Positions 12,191 through 21,410 of a DNA stretch of 64,000 nucleotides are shown one piece after another; position 1 is the stretch's first letter; each line of letters starts with the position of its first letter. The stretch is taken from NCBI RefSeq assembly GCF_900217795.1, contig NZ_OBMQ01000007.1, positions 96,182 to 160,181 of the forward strand, given 5' to 3'. The notes under the pieces were generated by a model. The model ran no database searches and was not told the DNA's origin. It saw nothing but the letters and a program-made list of their open reading frames with translations. The translations under genes were made by a program, and so were the position numbers. The stretch comes from Ureibacillus xyleni (lineage in GTDB: Bacteria > Bacillota > Bacilli > Bacillales_A > Planococcaceae).

Positions 12191-12410
12191 AACATTTATT
12201 CCGCAAACAATATTTTTCAGTTGGAAGCGCTTAAATATTGAGATTTTGTATATTTTTATTATATATGAGAAAAATAATGCGGCGGTAGTTAAGGGAAAAT
12301 CATTTTCAATAAATAAAAACTAATTGAGAATTTATTTCACTATTGCAATGTTGTTAATCCATGCTTATGACGATGTTAGTTTGCTTCTATTAAATATCAT
12401 CCTATACATA

Positions 12411-12456
12411 AAAACAAAAACGGTTTTCAAATTGATGATTCAACTTGAAAACCGTT
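12411..12456 (-). terminator. Terminator of gltBD operon
   Basis: AACGGTTTTCAA (12419-12430) pairs with TTGAAAACCGTT (12445-12456). The minus strand continues into a T-rich run. It sits just after the gltD stop. Confidence 0.9.
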
Positions 12457-12461
12457 CAAAA

Positions 12462-13940
12462 TTAGATTGTTACTTTTGTTGTAAAAAATTCATGGACACT
12501 TGCAGCGACTGCGCGACCTTCTTTAATTGCCCATACGACTAAGCTTTGACCACGACGCGCATCACCTGCAGCAAATACACCCGGAACATTCGTTTCAAAA
12601 TCTTTAATGGATGCTTGGATTTTATTATTAGAAAGTTTCACCCCAAACTGTTCTGGTAAAGTTTTTTCTACTCCCTCAAATCCTATGGCAACAAAGACAG
12701 CTTGAGCAGGCCAAATTTTTTCTGTACCAGGTAGTTCCTTAAAGTAATGGAATCCATCATCACCTAATATTTTTTCCATTTGAATTGTGTGAAGTTCTTT
12801 TACATTTCCTTTATCATCTGCCACAATTTTTTTCGTTTGAATACAATATTCTCTAGGATCTCTACCTGTAATAGCTGCTGCCTCTTCATATGCATAATCT
12901 AGTTTATATATATTCGGATCTTGTGGCCATGGACGGTCATCTTGACGAGTTTTCGGTAATTCTGGATGTTTCCCAAACTGGTGAACAGAGCGTGCTTTTT
13001 GACGTAGAGCAGTAGCTACACAATCCGCACCAGTATCACCACCACCGATAACAATTACATCTTTCCCTTTTACATCGATAGCCTTATCATCTTGGAAATT
13101 TGAATCTAGTAAACTTTGTGTAACACCTGTTAAATAATCCATCGCCAAGTGGATACCTTTTGCGTCACTACCTTCTAAATGAAGTACGCGTTGTTTTTGA
13201 GCACCGATACATAAAATAATAGCATCATACTGAGACTTTAATTCATCTGATGAAATGTCTTTGCCAATTTCCGTATTTACAACAAAGTCAATCCCTTCTT
13301 GACGAAGCAAATTAATACGTCGCTCAATCACACTTTTTTCAAGCTTCATATTTGGTATACCGTACATTAGTAATCCACCAAGGCGATCATTTCGCTCGTA
13401 GACTGTAACACTATGACCTAATTGATTTAACTGATCAGCAGCTGCTAAGCCAGCAGGACCTGAACCGACAACCGCGATTTTTTTCCCAGTACGTGATTGC
13501 GGAACTCTTGGTGTAATCCAATTATTTTCAAAACCTTTATCAATGATTGAACGTTCGATTGATTTGATTGCCACTGCTGGCTCATTTATGCCTAACGTAC
13601 AGGAACCTTCACAAGGCGCTGGACAAACACGCCCTGTAAATTCTGGAAAATTATTCGTCATATGAAGACGATCTAATGCTTCCTTCCAATGTCCTTTATA
13701 CACTAAATCATTCCACTCAGGGATTACGTTTTGGATTGGACAACCTGCTGCTGCTCCACGAATTTCAACTCCCATGTGACAGAACGGTGTACCACAGTCC
13801 ATACAACGTGCACCTTGAATTTGCAACGAATCATCGGTTAACCTTGTCGCATATTCATTCCAAGTTGAAATACGCTCATTGGCTGGTTGTTCTTTAATCT
13901 TCTCTCTTTTGTACTCCATAAATCCGGTTGGTTTTCCCAT
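12462..13940 (-). CDS. gltD: Glutamate synthase small (beta) subunit
   Basis: 492 residues. The NADPH-oxidising, FAD and Fe-S subunit of glutamate synthase feeds electrons to the large subunit. N-terminal cysteines for 4Fe-4S clusters are in CMDCGTPFCHMG and CPAPCEGSCTLG. The FAD-binding motif is VVGSGPAGLAAADQL, and the NADPH-binding motif is VIVIGGGDTGADCVATAL. GGGGGG precedes the ATG. It follows gltB with an 11-base gap. In Bacillus subtilis naming this subunit is GltB, so symbols may be swapped in other annotations. Confidence 0.97.
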   Translation of the reverse strand: MGKPTGFMEYKREKIKEQPANERISTWNEYATRLTDDSLQIQGARCMDCGTPFCHMGVEIRGAAAGCPIQNVIPEWNDLVYKGHWKEALDRLHMTNNFPEFTGRVCPAPCEGSCTLGINEPAVAIKSIERSIIDKGFENNWITPRVPQSRTGKKIAVVGSGPAGLAAADQLNQLGHSVTVYERNDRLGGLLMYGIPNMKLEKSVIERRINLLRQEGIDFVVNTEIGKDISSDELKSQYDAIILCIGAQKQRVLHLEGSDAKGIHLAMDYLTGVTQSLLDSNFQDDKAIDVKGKDVIVIGGGDTGADCVATALRQKARSVHQFGKHPELPKTRQDDRPWPQDPNIYKLDYAYEEAAAITGRDPREYCIQTKKIVADDKGNVKELHTIQMEKILGDDGFHYFKELPGTEKIWPAQAVFVAIGFEGVEKTLPEQFGVKLSNNKIQASIKDFETNVPGVFAAGDARRGQSLVVWAIKEGRAVAASVHEFFTTKVTI

Positions 13941-13951
13941 TGCTTTCCCCC

Positions 13952-16900
13952 CTATCGATTTGTAATGGCAAGCTCTTTACCACTAGTTTGCTCAACAAAT
14001 GCCCGCATTGCTGCATCGCTTTCTTCTAAACCTTGGAATTTATGATATTCAATCTTTTCCAACATCACTTTGTAATCTGTTGGTACAACTTTAATAAATT
14101 TCGGTACAATTGAATCCCATTTTGCTAATATATCCAATGCAATCGAGCTTTCTGTATGTTCTAAATGCTTAATGATCATTGAACGAACCGCTTCGATTTC
14201 CGATTTGTCGCTTAAACGCTCAAACTCAATCATTTCCTTATTGCAGTTTTCCATAAATGCCGCATCATCTGACGGTAAAACATAGGCAATACCACCGCTC
14301 ATTCCTGCAGCAAAGTTTTTACCAGCATCCCCTAAAATGACAACGCGTCCACCTGTCATGTACTCACAGCCGTGGTCTCCTATACCTTCAACTACAATGT
14401 TTGCTCCACTGTTTCGTACTGCAAAACGATCTCCGGCACGACCATTAATATAAGCAGTGCCACTCGTAGCACCATACAAACATACATTACCAGCAATCAC
14501 ATTTTTCTCTTGTTCTCCTTTAATTGGTGCAATCGCTACTAACTTCCCACCAGATAACCCTTTTCCAAAGTAATCATTCACATCTCCTACACAAGATAAA
14601 GTCAACCCACGTGGAGCAAATGCACCGAAACTTTGGCCAGCATGACCTGTAAATTTCAACGTAATCGTTTCATCTTTTAGACCCTTTTCCCCGTACTTTT
14701 TCGAAATTTCACTTCCGATAATCGTACCCATTACACGATCTGTATTTTTAATTGTGTATTCAAGTTCAATACGTTCTTTTTCTTGTATACTACTTTCTAC
14801 TTTTGGCAGTAGCTCACGAAGATCGAAAGTTTCTTCAATCTGTAGATTTTGAGGTGTCTGTTTTGTACGAACACCTTCCACTTGGTAAAGCAATGCGGAA
14901 AGATCAAGTTGGCTTGCTTTCCAGTGTGATTTTGCACGGTTACTCACCTGAAGAATATCCGTACGACCAACCATTTCTTCAACTGTTCGGAATCCTAATT
15001 TCGCCATATATTCACGCATTTCTTCTGCAACAAAGCGCATGAAGTTTACGATATGATCCGCATTCCCCATAAATTTTCTACGTAATTCTGGATTTTGAGT
15101 CGCTACTCCAACCGGACACGTATCTAAGTGACAAGCACGCATCATCACACAACCAAGTACGATTAATGGTGCTGTTGCAAAACCAAATTCTTCTGCTCCA
15201 AGTATCGCAGCCATCACAACATCTTTTCCGGTCATAAGCTTCCCGTCTGTTTCTAATGTAACGCGTTCACGAAGGCCGTTTAGCATTAACGTTTGATGTG
15301 CTTCTGCTAATCCAAGCTCCCATGGAAGACCTGTATGTTTAATAGAAGTTTTCGGTGATGCACCTGTTCCGCCATCATAACCAGAAATAACAATCACATC
15401 AGCTCCACCTTTTGCAACACCTGCTGCAATGGTACCTACGCCAGCTTTGGCTACAAGTTTTACAGAAATACGAGCATAACGATTAGCATTTTTTAAGTCA
15501 TAAATCAGCTCAGCTAAATCCTCAATTGAATAAATGTCGTGATGTGGCGGTGGTGAAATTAATCCAACACCAGGCGTGGACCCACGAACTTCAGCTACCC
15601 AAGGATACACTTTATTTCCAGGTAATTGTCCACCTTCACCTGGTTTTGCACCTTGAGCCATCTTAATTTGTAGCTCTTCTGCATTTACAAGATAGTGCGA
15701 TTTTACGCCAAAGCGCCCAGAAGCAATTTGTTTGATAGCACTATTTCGATTATCACCATTAGCATCGATTTCATAACGAGAAGAATGTTCTCCACCTTCA
15801 CCTGAGTTCGAACGACCACCTAAACGATTCATGGCAATAGCTAACGTTTCATGGGCTTCTTTTGAAATCGAACCAAATGACATCGCCCCAGTTTTGAAGC
15901 GTTTCACAATACTATCTACTGATTCAACTTCCTCTAAAGGAATTGGATTAGTAGATTTTTTAAATTCAAAAAGATTTCGTAAAAAACCAATTCGCTCTTC
16001 ATTCGCCATTTCCGCATACATACGATATATCCCGTAATCATTTTTTCTAGTTGCAGTTTGCAATGTATGAATTGTTTTTGGATTAAAGGCGTGATGCTCT
16101 CCATTTGCCCGCCATTGATGTTCACTTCCGGATTCTAAATTTTGCGAATCTTGAAGAAATGCTGCTGCATGTCTCCGTTTTACTTCCTCGCCAATCGTTT
16201 CTAAATCAATTCCATCAATTTGCGATGCGGTACCTGTGAAATATTGTTCAATCACATCTTTGCTAATACCAACCGCTTCAAATATTTGAGCACCACGGTA
16301 AGATTGAACTGTTGAAATTCCCATTTTAGACATCACTTTTACAACGCCTTCAGAAATGCCTTTACGATATTTCTTTACAGCCTCTTGGTAGCTAATTGTA
16401 ATATGGCTTGATTCAATTGCTTGCTCCACTGATGCATATGCAAGATACGGATTAATTGCATCTGCCCCAAAGCCAATTAATGATGCAAAATGGTGTACCT
16501 CCCGAGCTTCTCCACTGTTTACAATAATACTTACTTGTGTCCGCTTACCTATGCGAATTAAGTGTTGATGCAAACCACTGACAGCAAGTAATACAGGAAT
16601 AGTTGGTGTACTTACATCTTGTAATTCATCAGTTAACACAAGCAATGTAACACCGTTATCGATTGCTGATTCAGCCTCTTTAAATAGACGACCAAGTTCA
16701 TCTTTTAATGAACCTTTAAATTCTAGTGTTAAAATAGTAGATTTGAAATTCTCCAAAGTTATTAATTGTTGTAACTCATTATTCGTTAAAATTGGTGTCT
16801 CTAAAAAGATACGTCGTGCATTTTCAGCATTTGGATGTAGGAGATTTCCTTCTGCTCCTAGAAGAGTCATTGTTGACGTAACGATATGTTCACGAATTGC

Positions 16901-18472
16901 ATCAATTGGTGGATTTGTTACTTGTGCAAATAATTGCTTAAAGTAATTAAATAGTGATTGAGGTCGATCTGATAACACAGCTAATGGTGTATCCGTCCCC
17001 ATCGAACCAATTGGATCTTTCCCACTACTTGCAATGGGAACAATGTATTTATGAAGGTCCTCATATGTGTAGCCAAAAGTTTTTTGACGTAATGTAAGTT
17101 GGTCGAACTTCTTTGGTGATTCTTGATTTTCTTTTAATGTAACTAGATTTTCTTCTAGCCACTTTGCATATGGCTCTGCTTTCGCCATTTCACTTTTTAA
17201 CTCTTCATCCGAAATAATTTTCCCTTGTTCCAAATCAATTAATAACATACGCCCCGGACTTAATCGCTCTTTATAAAGGACATTTTCTTCATCAATATCA
17301 ACAACACCAACTTCTGAAGAAAAAACAATCATATCGTCTTTTGTCACGTAGTACCGGGCTGGGCGTAATCCATTTCGGTCTAAAATAGAACCAATTTGTT
17401 TGCCGTCTGTGAAACAAACTGCAGTAGGACCATCCCAAGGCTCCATTAAACTTGCATGGTAAGAGTAAAATGCTTTTTTCTCTTCTGAAATATGTGGATT
17501 CTCTGACCATGGTTCTGGAATTAACATCATTGCTGTATGCGCGGGCGTTCTACCAGCTAGAACAAAAAACTCAAAAGCATTATCTAACATAGATGAATCA
17601 GAACCTGAATGATCGATTATTGGCAACACTTTTTGTAAATCATCACCGAAAGCTTCTGAAATAAATTGTTGTTCACGAGCTGTCATCCAGTTAATGTTTC
17701 CTCGCAATGTGTTAATTTCACCATTGTGAACAATATAACGGTTTGGGTGTGCTCGTTCCCAGCTTGGAAATGTATTAGTAGAATAGCGTGAGTGTACAAT
17801 AGAAAAGGCAGAAATGAAGCTTTCGTCTTGTAAATCAATGTAAAATTCACTAACCTCTTCTGGAGTTAATAAACCTTTAAATACCATTGTTTGGCTCGAC
17901 ATACTCGGACAATAAAATTTGTAGTCATTTTGTTTTGCCCAAAATTCAGCTTGTTTGCGGATTAAATATAATTTGCGTTCAAAGTCTAGAGAATCTTGAA
18001 TATTGTCATTCTTTTTAATAAAAATTTGACGAACGATTGGTGCAGTTGATTTTGCAATATCACTAAGAGGTTTTTTATTCGTAGGTGCTGTTCTCCAGCC
18101 AATCAAATGTTGGCCTTCTATTTCAATTAATTCATTAATTTTTTGCTCAATAGCTTCTCTCTCCACTACATTCTCAGTAAAAAAGAATTGCCCAACCCCA
18201 TATTCCCCTTTTGCAGGAAGTTGTAATTCCGGACAATTTAATTTAAAAAATGCATCTGGAATTTGAACCATTAATCCCGCACCATCACCTGTTTTACCAT
18301 CGCCACCACGTCCTGCACGGTGTTCCAAACGACATAACATTTCTAAACCACTTTTTACAATGTTATGTGAAGGACGTCCCTTAATATTTGCGTAAAAACC
18401 AATTCCACAAGCATCATGCTCAAAGCTTGGTGAATATAGCCCTTGTGCGTCTGGTAGTTGATGAAAACTCAT
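13952..18472 (-). CDS. gltB: Glutamate synthase large (alpha) subunit
   Basis: 1506 residues. It makes two glutamates from glutamine and 2-oxoglutarate. The class II amidotransferase domain begins after a 21-residue propeptide at C22 (HDACGIGF). The central FMN/synthase domain has GKPGEGGQLPG-type sequence and the 3Fe-4S cysteines in RACHLDTCPVG. The C-terminal GXGXG beta-helix domain (SGANIVVEGIGDHGCEYMTGG) closes it. GGAGGG lies 7 bases before the ATG. It is transcribed divergently from the gltC-like activator at 18589. In B. subtilis the equivalent gene is called gltA. Confidence 0.97.
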   Translation of the reverse strand: MSFHQLPDAQGLYSPSFEHDACGIGFYANIKGRPSHNIVKSGLEMLCRLEHRAGRGGDGKTGDGAGLMVQIPDAFFKLNCPELQLPAKGEYGVGQFFFTENVVEREAIEQKINELIEIEGQHLIGWRTAPTNKKPLSDIAKSTAPIVRQIFIKKNDNIQDSLDFERKLYLIRKQAEFWAKQNDYKFYCPSMSSQTMVFKGLLTPEEVSEFYIDLQDESFISAFSIVHSRYSTNTFPSWERAHPNRYIVHNGEINTLRGNINWMTAREQQFISEAFGDDLQKVLPIIDHSGSDSSMLDNAFEFFVLAGRTPAHTAMMLIPEPWSENPHISEEKKAFYSYHASLMEPWDGPTAVCFTDGKQIGSILDRNGLRPARYYVTKDDMIVFSSEVGVVDIDEENVLYKERLSPGRMLLIDLEQGKIISDEELKSEMAKAEPYAKWLEENLVTLKENQESPKKFDQLTLRQKTFGYTYEDLHKYIVPIASSGKDPIGSMGTDTPLAVLSDRPQSLFNYFKQLFAQVTNPPIDAIREHIVTSTMTLLGAEGNLLHPNAENARRIFLETPILTNNELQQLITLENFKSTILTLEFKGSLKDELGRLFKEAESAIDNGVTLLVLTDELQDVSTPTIPVLLAVSGLHQHLIRIGKRTQVSIIVNSGEAREVHHFASLIGFGADAINPYLAYASVEQAIESSHITISYQEAVKKYRKGISEGVVKVMSKMGISTVQSYRGAQIFEAVGISKDVIEQYFTGTASQIDGIDLETIGEEVKRRHAAAFLQDSQNLESGSEHQWRANGEHHAFNPKTIHTLQTATRKNDYGIYRMYAEMANEERIGFLRNLFEFKKSTNPIPLEEVESVDSIVKRFKTGAMSFGSISKEAHETLAIAMNRLGGRSNSGEGGEHSSRYEIDANGDNRNSAIKQIASGRFGVKSHYLVNAEELQIKMAQGAKPGEGGQLPGNKVYPWVAEVRGSTPGVGLISPPPHHDIYSIEDLAELIYDLKNANRYARISVKLVAKAGVGTIAAGVAKGGADVIVISGYDGGTGASPKTSIKHTGLPWELGLAEAHQTLMLNGLRERVTLETDGKLMTGKDVVMAAILGAEEFGFATAPLIVLGCVMMRACHLDTCPVGVATQNPELRRKFMGNADHIVNFMRFVAEEMREYMAKLGFRTVEEMVGRTDILQVSNRAKSHWKASQLDLSALLYQVEGVRTKQTPQNLQIEETFDLRELLPKVESSIQEKERIELEYTIKNTDRVMGTIIGSEISKKYGEKGLKDETITLKFTGHAGQSFGAFAPRGLTLSCVGDVNDYFGKGLSGGKLVAIAPIKGEQEKNVIAGNVCLYGATSGTAYINGRAGDRFAVRNSGANIVVEGIGDHGCEYMTGGRVVILGDAGKNFAAGMSGGIAYVLPSDDAAFMENCNKEMIEFERLSDKSEIEAVRSMIIKHLEHTESSIALDILAKWDSIVPKFIKVVPTDYKVMLEKIEYHKFQGLEESDAAMRAFVEQTSGKELAITNR

Positions 18473-18509
18473 GTAAATCCCTCCAAAACTTCTTATTTAT
18501 CTTATTTAC

Positions 18510-18539
18510 ATTCTACGTTTTTTGAAATAATATAAACAA
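18510..18539 (-). promoter_or_regulatory. Likely gltBD promoter
   Basis: Minus strand TTGTTT, 18 bases, TAGAAT, about 38 bases before the gltB start. It lies in the 116-base divergent region with gltC, where GltC of the LysR family is expected to bind. I did not find a clear GltC dyad. Confidence 0.5.
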
Positions 18540-18588
18540 TATATAGTTTGGATGGAATTAATCTAATAAATAGATAAAGGGGATGAAA

Positions 18589-19506
18589 ATGTTGGAATTA
18601 CGTCAATTAAGGTACTTTGTAGAGGTAGCAGAACGCGAACATATTTCTGAAGCAGCCGAACATCTTCATGTTGCCCAATCAGCAGTTAGTCGACAAATTG
18701 CAAACCTTGAGGAAGAGCTTGGTACACCACTTTTCGAAAGGATAGGACGCAATGTAAAATTGACACCTATAGGGAAGTTATTTTTAGAACATTGTGTTTC
18801 CGCATTGAAGGCAATCGATTTTGCAGCCAAACAAGTGGAAGAATATTTAGATCCAGCAAGAGGGACAATTAAGGTTGGATTCCCTACAAGCCTTGCAAGT
18901 TATGTACTCCCAACTGTTATTTCAGCCTTTAAAAAAGAATATCCAGACGTCTCATTTCATTTACGTCAAGGCTCCTATAGATATTTGATTGATGCTGTAA
19001 AAAATCGTGATCTAAATTTAGCATTTTTAGGACCTGTCCCTCAAAAGGATGAAAGCATCAATACAATGATCCTTTTTAGCGAAAAAGTTCATGCATTACT
19101 TCCTGCGAATCATCCTTTAACAGAGAAAGATAAATTGAATTTAGCCGATTTACGAAAGGAAAATTTCGTATTATTTCCGGAAGGTTATATTTTAAATAAA
19201 GTGGCAGTGGATGCATGTAAATCTGCAGGCTTTGTCCCAAATGTTACATCAGAAGGGGAAGATATGGATGCATTGAAAGGACTAGTTGCAGCAGGAATTG
19301 GGGTTACCTTACTTCCTGAAAGTTCTTTATATGATATAACTCCACGTCTTACAGTGAAAATGAAAATCGAAACTCCTTCAATAACACGTACTGTTGGAGT
19401 TATTTACCCTACAAATCGAGAATTAGGACCTTCTGAGAAAGTATTTTTAAATTTCATTAGCACATTCTTCTCTAGATTAAATCAATTTAATGGCTACTCG
19501 GACTAA
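18589..19506 (+). CDS. gltC: LysR-family activator of glutamate synthase, GltC
   Basis: 305 residues. It has an N-terminal winged helix-turn-helix (LRQLRYFVEVAEREHISEAA, then LHVAQSAVSRQIANLEEELG) and a C-terminal periplasmic-binding-type effector domain. Sequence such as GFPTSLASYVLPTVISAFKKEYP and VLFPEGYIL closely matches what I know of B. subtilis GltC, and the divergent position next to gltBD is the same. ATG at 18589 is chosen. The ATG at 18583 touches the GGGG ribosome site, whereas the second is 6 bases away. It activates gltBD according to 2-oxoglutarate and glutamate status in the model. Confidence 0.93.
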   Translation: MLELRQLRYFVEVAEREHISEAAEHLHVAQSAVSRQIANLEEELGTPLFERIGRNVKLTPIGKLFLEHCVSALKAIDFAAKQVEEYLDPARGTIKVGFPTSLASYVLPTVISAFKKEYPDVSFHLRQGSYRYLIDAVKNRDLNLAFLGPVPQKDESINTMILFSEKVHALLPANHPLTEKDKLNLADLRKENFVLFPEGYILNKVAVDACKSAGFVPNVTSEGEDMDALKGLVAAGIGVTLLPESSLYDITPRLTVKMKIETPSITRTVGVIYPTNRELGPSEKVFLNFISTFFSRLNQFNGYSD

Positions 19507-19526
19507 TCTAATCCGGGTAGTTTTTT
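19494..19526 (+). terminator. gltC terminator overlapping its stop codon
   Basis: CTACTCGGA (19494-19502) pairs with TCCGGGTAG (19512-19520), followed by six T. The gltC stop TAA is in the loop. Confidence 0.85.
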
Positions 19527-19542
19527 AATGCGAGGAGATAAA

Positions 19543-19755
19543 TAATAGAAACTTTCGTACTAATAATATAAAATTTTGATGCTTTAATAGAAAAATCTGC
19601 GAGGTAATAGAAAATCCCACATTAATAGAAAATTTTATACTAATAATAGAAAAATTAACTAAGATAATAGAAAATTTTCATGCATTTATAGAAAAAATCA
19701 GTGTGTTAATAGAACATCCCACATCAGTAGACAAAATCTTTGAGTAATAGAATTT
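19543..19755. repeat. Array of 11 TAATAGAAAA units spaced 18-21 bp
   Basis: Between the gltC and metQ terminators the motif TAATAGAAAA, or a close variant, starts at 19543, 19564, 19585, 19605, 19623, 19644, 19665, 19686, 19707, 19725 and 19745. Spacings are 21, 21, 20, 18, 21, 21, 21, 21, 18 and 20. The bases between units are not conserved, apart from a recurring ATCCCACAT. Every frame is broken by TAA/TAG, so it is not coding. The A-tracts recur about every two helical turns, as in intrinsically curved DNA. Confidence 0.85.
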
Positions 19756-19763
19756 ATAAACAA

Positions 19764-19799
19764 CAAAAAACCTTCAGGAACAACTCCCAAAGGTTTTTA
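19764..19799 (-). terminator. metNIQ terminator (possibly bidirectional)
   Basis: AAAAACCTT on the left pairs with AAGGTTTTT on the right around a short internal stem. Both flanks are A/T-rich. It lies 7 bases past the metQ stop. Confidence 0.8.
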
Positions 19800-19806
19800 C
19801 TGTCAA

Positions 19807-20679
19807 TTATTCATTTACAGGTACTACAGCGCCGCCCCACTCTTCAAGAATGAAGTTTTGGATTTCATCAGTGTGTAATACTTCAATAAGACGTTTGATA
19901 GCTTCATTATCTTTATCTTCAGCACGAACTGCGATTACGTTTACGTATGGAGATTCAGATCCTTCGATAGCAATTGAATCTTCCACTGGGTTAATGCCTG
20001 CATCGATTGCGAAGTTAGAGTTGATAACTACTGCATCTCCTTCGCCTTCTTCATAATACGTTACTAACATTTCTGGAGCAGAACTTGCATCAATTTCTAA
20101 GTTTTTAGGATTTTCAATGATATCATCTACAGTTGCAGCTGTTTTATCAATACCGTCTTTTAATTTAATTAATCCTTGAGTTTCTAATAATGATAAAATA
20201 CGCCCTTGGTCAGATACAGAGTTTGAAATGATAATTGTTGCGCCATCTGGAAGCTCATCTAAAGATTTATACTTCTGAGAATAAATACCGATTGGCTCGA
20301 TATGGATTCCACCAGCATTTACAAAGTCATAACCTTTTTGTGCAATTTCAGTTTCTAAGTACGGAATGTGTTGGAAATAGTTTGCATCTAATTCACCAGA
20401 TTCTAAATCTTGGTTAGGCATTACATAATCTTGGTATGGTTCGATTACTAATTCGATACCTTCTTCAGCTAAAATAGGTTTTGCTTGTTCTAAAATAATG
20501 TCATGTAAACCGTTAGAAGCCCCTACAGTTAACGTAACTGTTTCTGAATTTGTTGGTGTTTCTTCTGTACCTTCATCTGTTGCTTTGCTGTTTGTAGCAG
20601 CATCATCTTCTTTAGTGCCACAAGCTGCTAAAGCTAGTACGAATACAGCTAATAATAAAAATGATAATAACTTCTTCAT
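19807..20679 (-). CDS. metQ: Methionine ABC transporter substrate-binding lipoprotein
   Basis: 290 residues, NlpA/MetQ family. A lipoprotein signal ends LALAAC with lipidated C20, then a Ser/Thr/Glu-rich linker. The binding domain carries family stretches: QDYVMPNQDLESGELDANYFQHIPYLE, NAGGIHIEPIGIYS and SSAPEMLVTYYEEGEGDAVVINSNFAIDAG. It is tethered outside the membrane and delivers methionine to MetI/MetN. It is the last gene of the S-box controlled metN-metI-metQ operon. Confidence 0.95.
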   Translation of the reverse strand: MKKLLSFLLLAVFVLALAACGTKEDDAATNSKATDEGTEETPTNSETVTLTVGASNGLHDIILEQAKPILAEEGIELVIEPYQDYVMPNQDLESGELDANYFQHIPYLETEIAQKGYDFVNAGGIHIEPIGIYSQKYKSLDELPDGATIIISNSVSDQGRILSLLETQGLIKLKDGIDKTAATVDDIIENPKNLEIDASSAPEMLVTYYEEGEGDAVVINSNFAIDAGINPVEDSIAIEGSESPYVNVIAVRAEDKDNEAIKRLIEVLHTDEIQNFILEEWGGAVVPVNE

Positions 20680-20735
20680 TTTTTATATCTCCTTTTATTT
20701 TGTTATATGTGAACGGATATTCCGTCTGCACCAAG

Positions 20736-21410
20736 TTATCGTTTATCTGTTTTTGAAGTAATAAAGTCTCCAATAAATTGGATAACGAACACAACGATTA
20801 GAATTACAATTGTAGCCATCAACGTTACATCATCACGGCTACGTTGGAAACCATCAATAAATGCCAAGTTTCCTAATCCACCAGCTCCGATAATACCAGC
20901 CATTGCCGTATAACCTACTAATGTAACAGCAGTAACTGTAATACCTGATAATAAAGCAGGCATTGATTCTGGAATAAGTACTTTCCAAATAATCGTGGAT
21001 GTTTTTGCCCCCATCGACCTGGCCGCTTCAATTACACCTTTATCGATTTCACGTAATGCAATTAAAACCATCCTTGCATAGAATGGAGCAGCACCAATAA
21101 TTAATGCCGGTAGAGCTGCATTTACTCCACGAATCGTACCTAATAAAAATTTTGTGAATGGAATTAATAAAATAATCAATACAATAAATGGAATTGAACG
21201 GAAAATATTTACTAAAGAGCCCGTAATAAAGTTCGCTACCTTGTTTGCCCATATTTGATGAGGACTCGTTAAAAATAATAAAATCCCAATGGCTAAACCT
21301 AAAATAAATGTAGCTCCTGTAGAAATGATTGTCATATACAATGTGTCATATGTAGCTTCCCACATTTTGTCCCATTGTACATTCGGAAATAATCCACTAA
21401 GCATGATCAA
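20736..21410 (-). CDS. metI: Methionine ABC transporter permease
   Basis: 224 residues with about five membrane segments. The EAA-type loop that contacts the ATPase is EIDKGVIEAARSMGAKTSTIIWKVLIPESMPALLSG. It overlaps metN by 14 bases, so translation is coupled. It is called metP in B. subtilis. Confidence 0.94.
   Translation of the reverse strand: MIMLSGLFPNVQWDKMWEATYDTLYMTIISTGATFILGLAIGILLFLTSPHQIWANKVANFITGSLVNIFRSIPFIVLIILLIPFTKFLLGTIRGVNAALPALIIGAAPFYARMVLIALREIDKGVIEAARSMGAKTSTIIWKVLIPESMPALLSGITVTAVTLVGYTAMAGIIGAGGLGNLAFIDGFQRSRDDVTLMATIVILIVVFVIQFIGDFITSKTDKR

Larger units (their letters stand above)
12101..12461. other. Intergenic region between gltD and sufC
   Basis: AT-rich, holding the suf promoter candidate near sufC and the gltD terminator at its left end. 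A cre-like string TGGAAGCGCTTAAA (12222-12235) is present but matches imperfectly. No gene is seen. Confidence 0.5.

Noticed and set aside
12222-12235. Catabolite-response (cre) site near suf
   Set aside because: TGGAAGCGCTTAAA misses consensus positions, lies far from the suf promoter candidate and beyond the gltD terminator.
19543-19755. CRISPR-like look of the TAATAGAAAA array
   Set aside because: Units are about 10 bp and degenerate with 8-11 bp spacers, far too short for a CRISPR array, and no cas gene is present.
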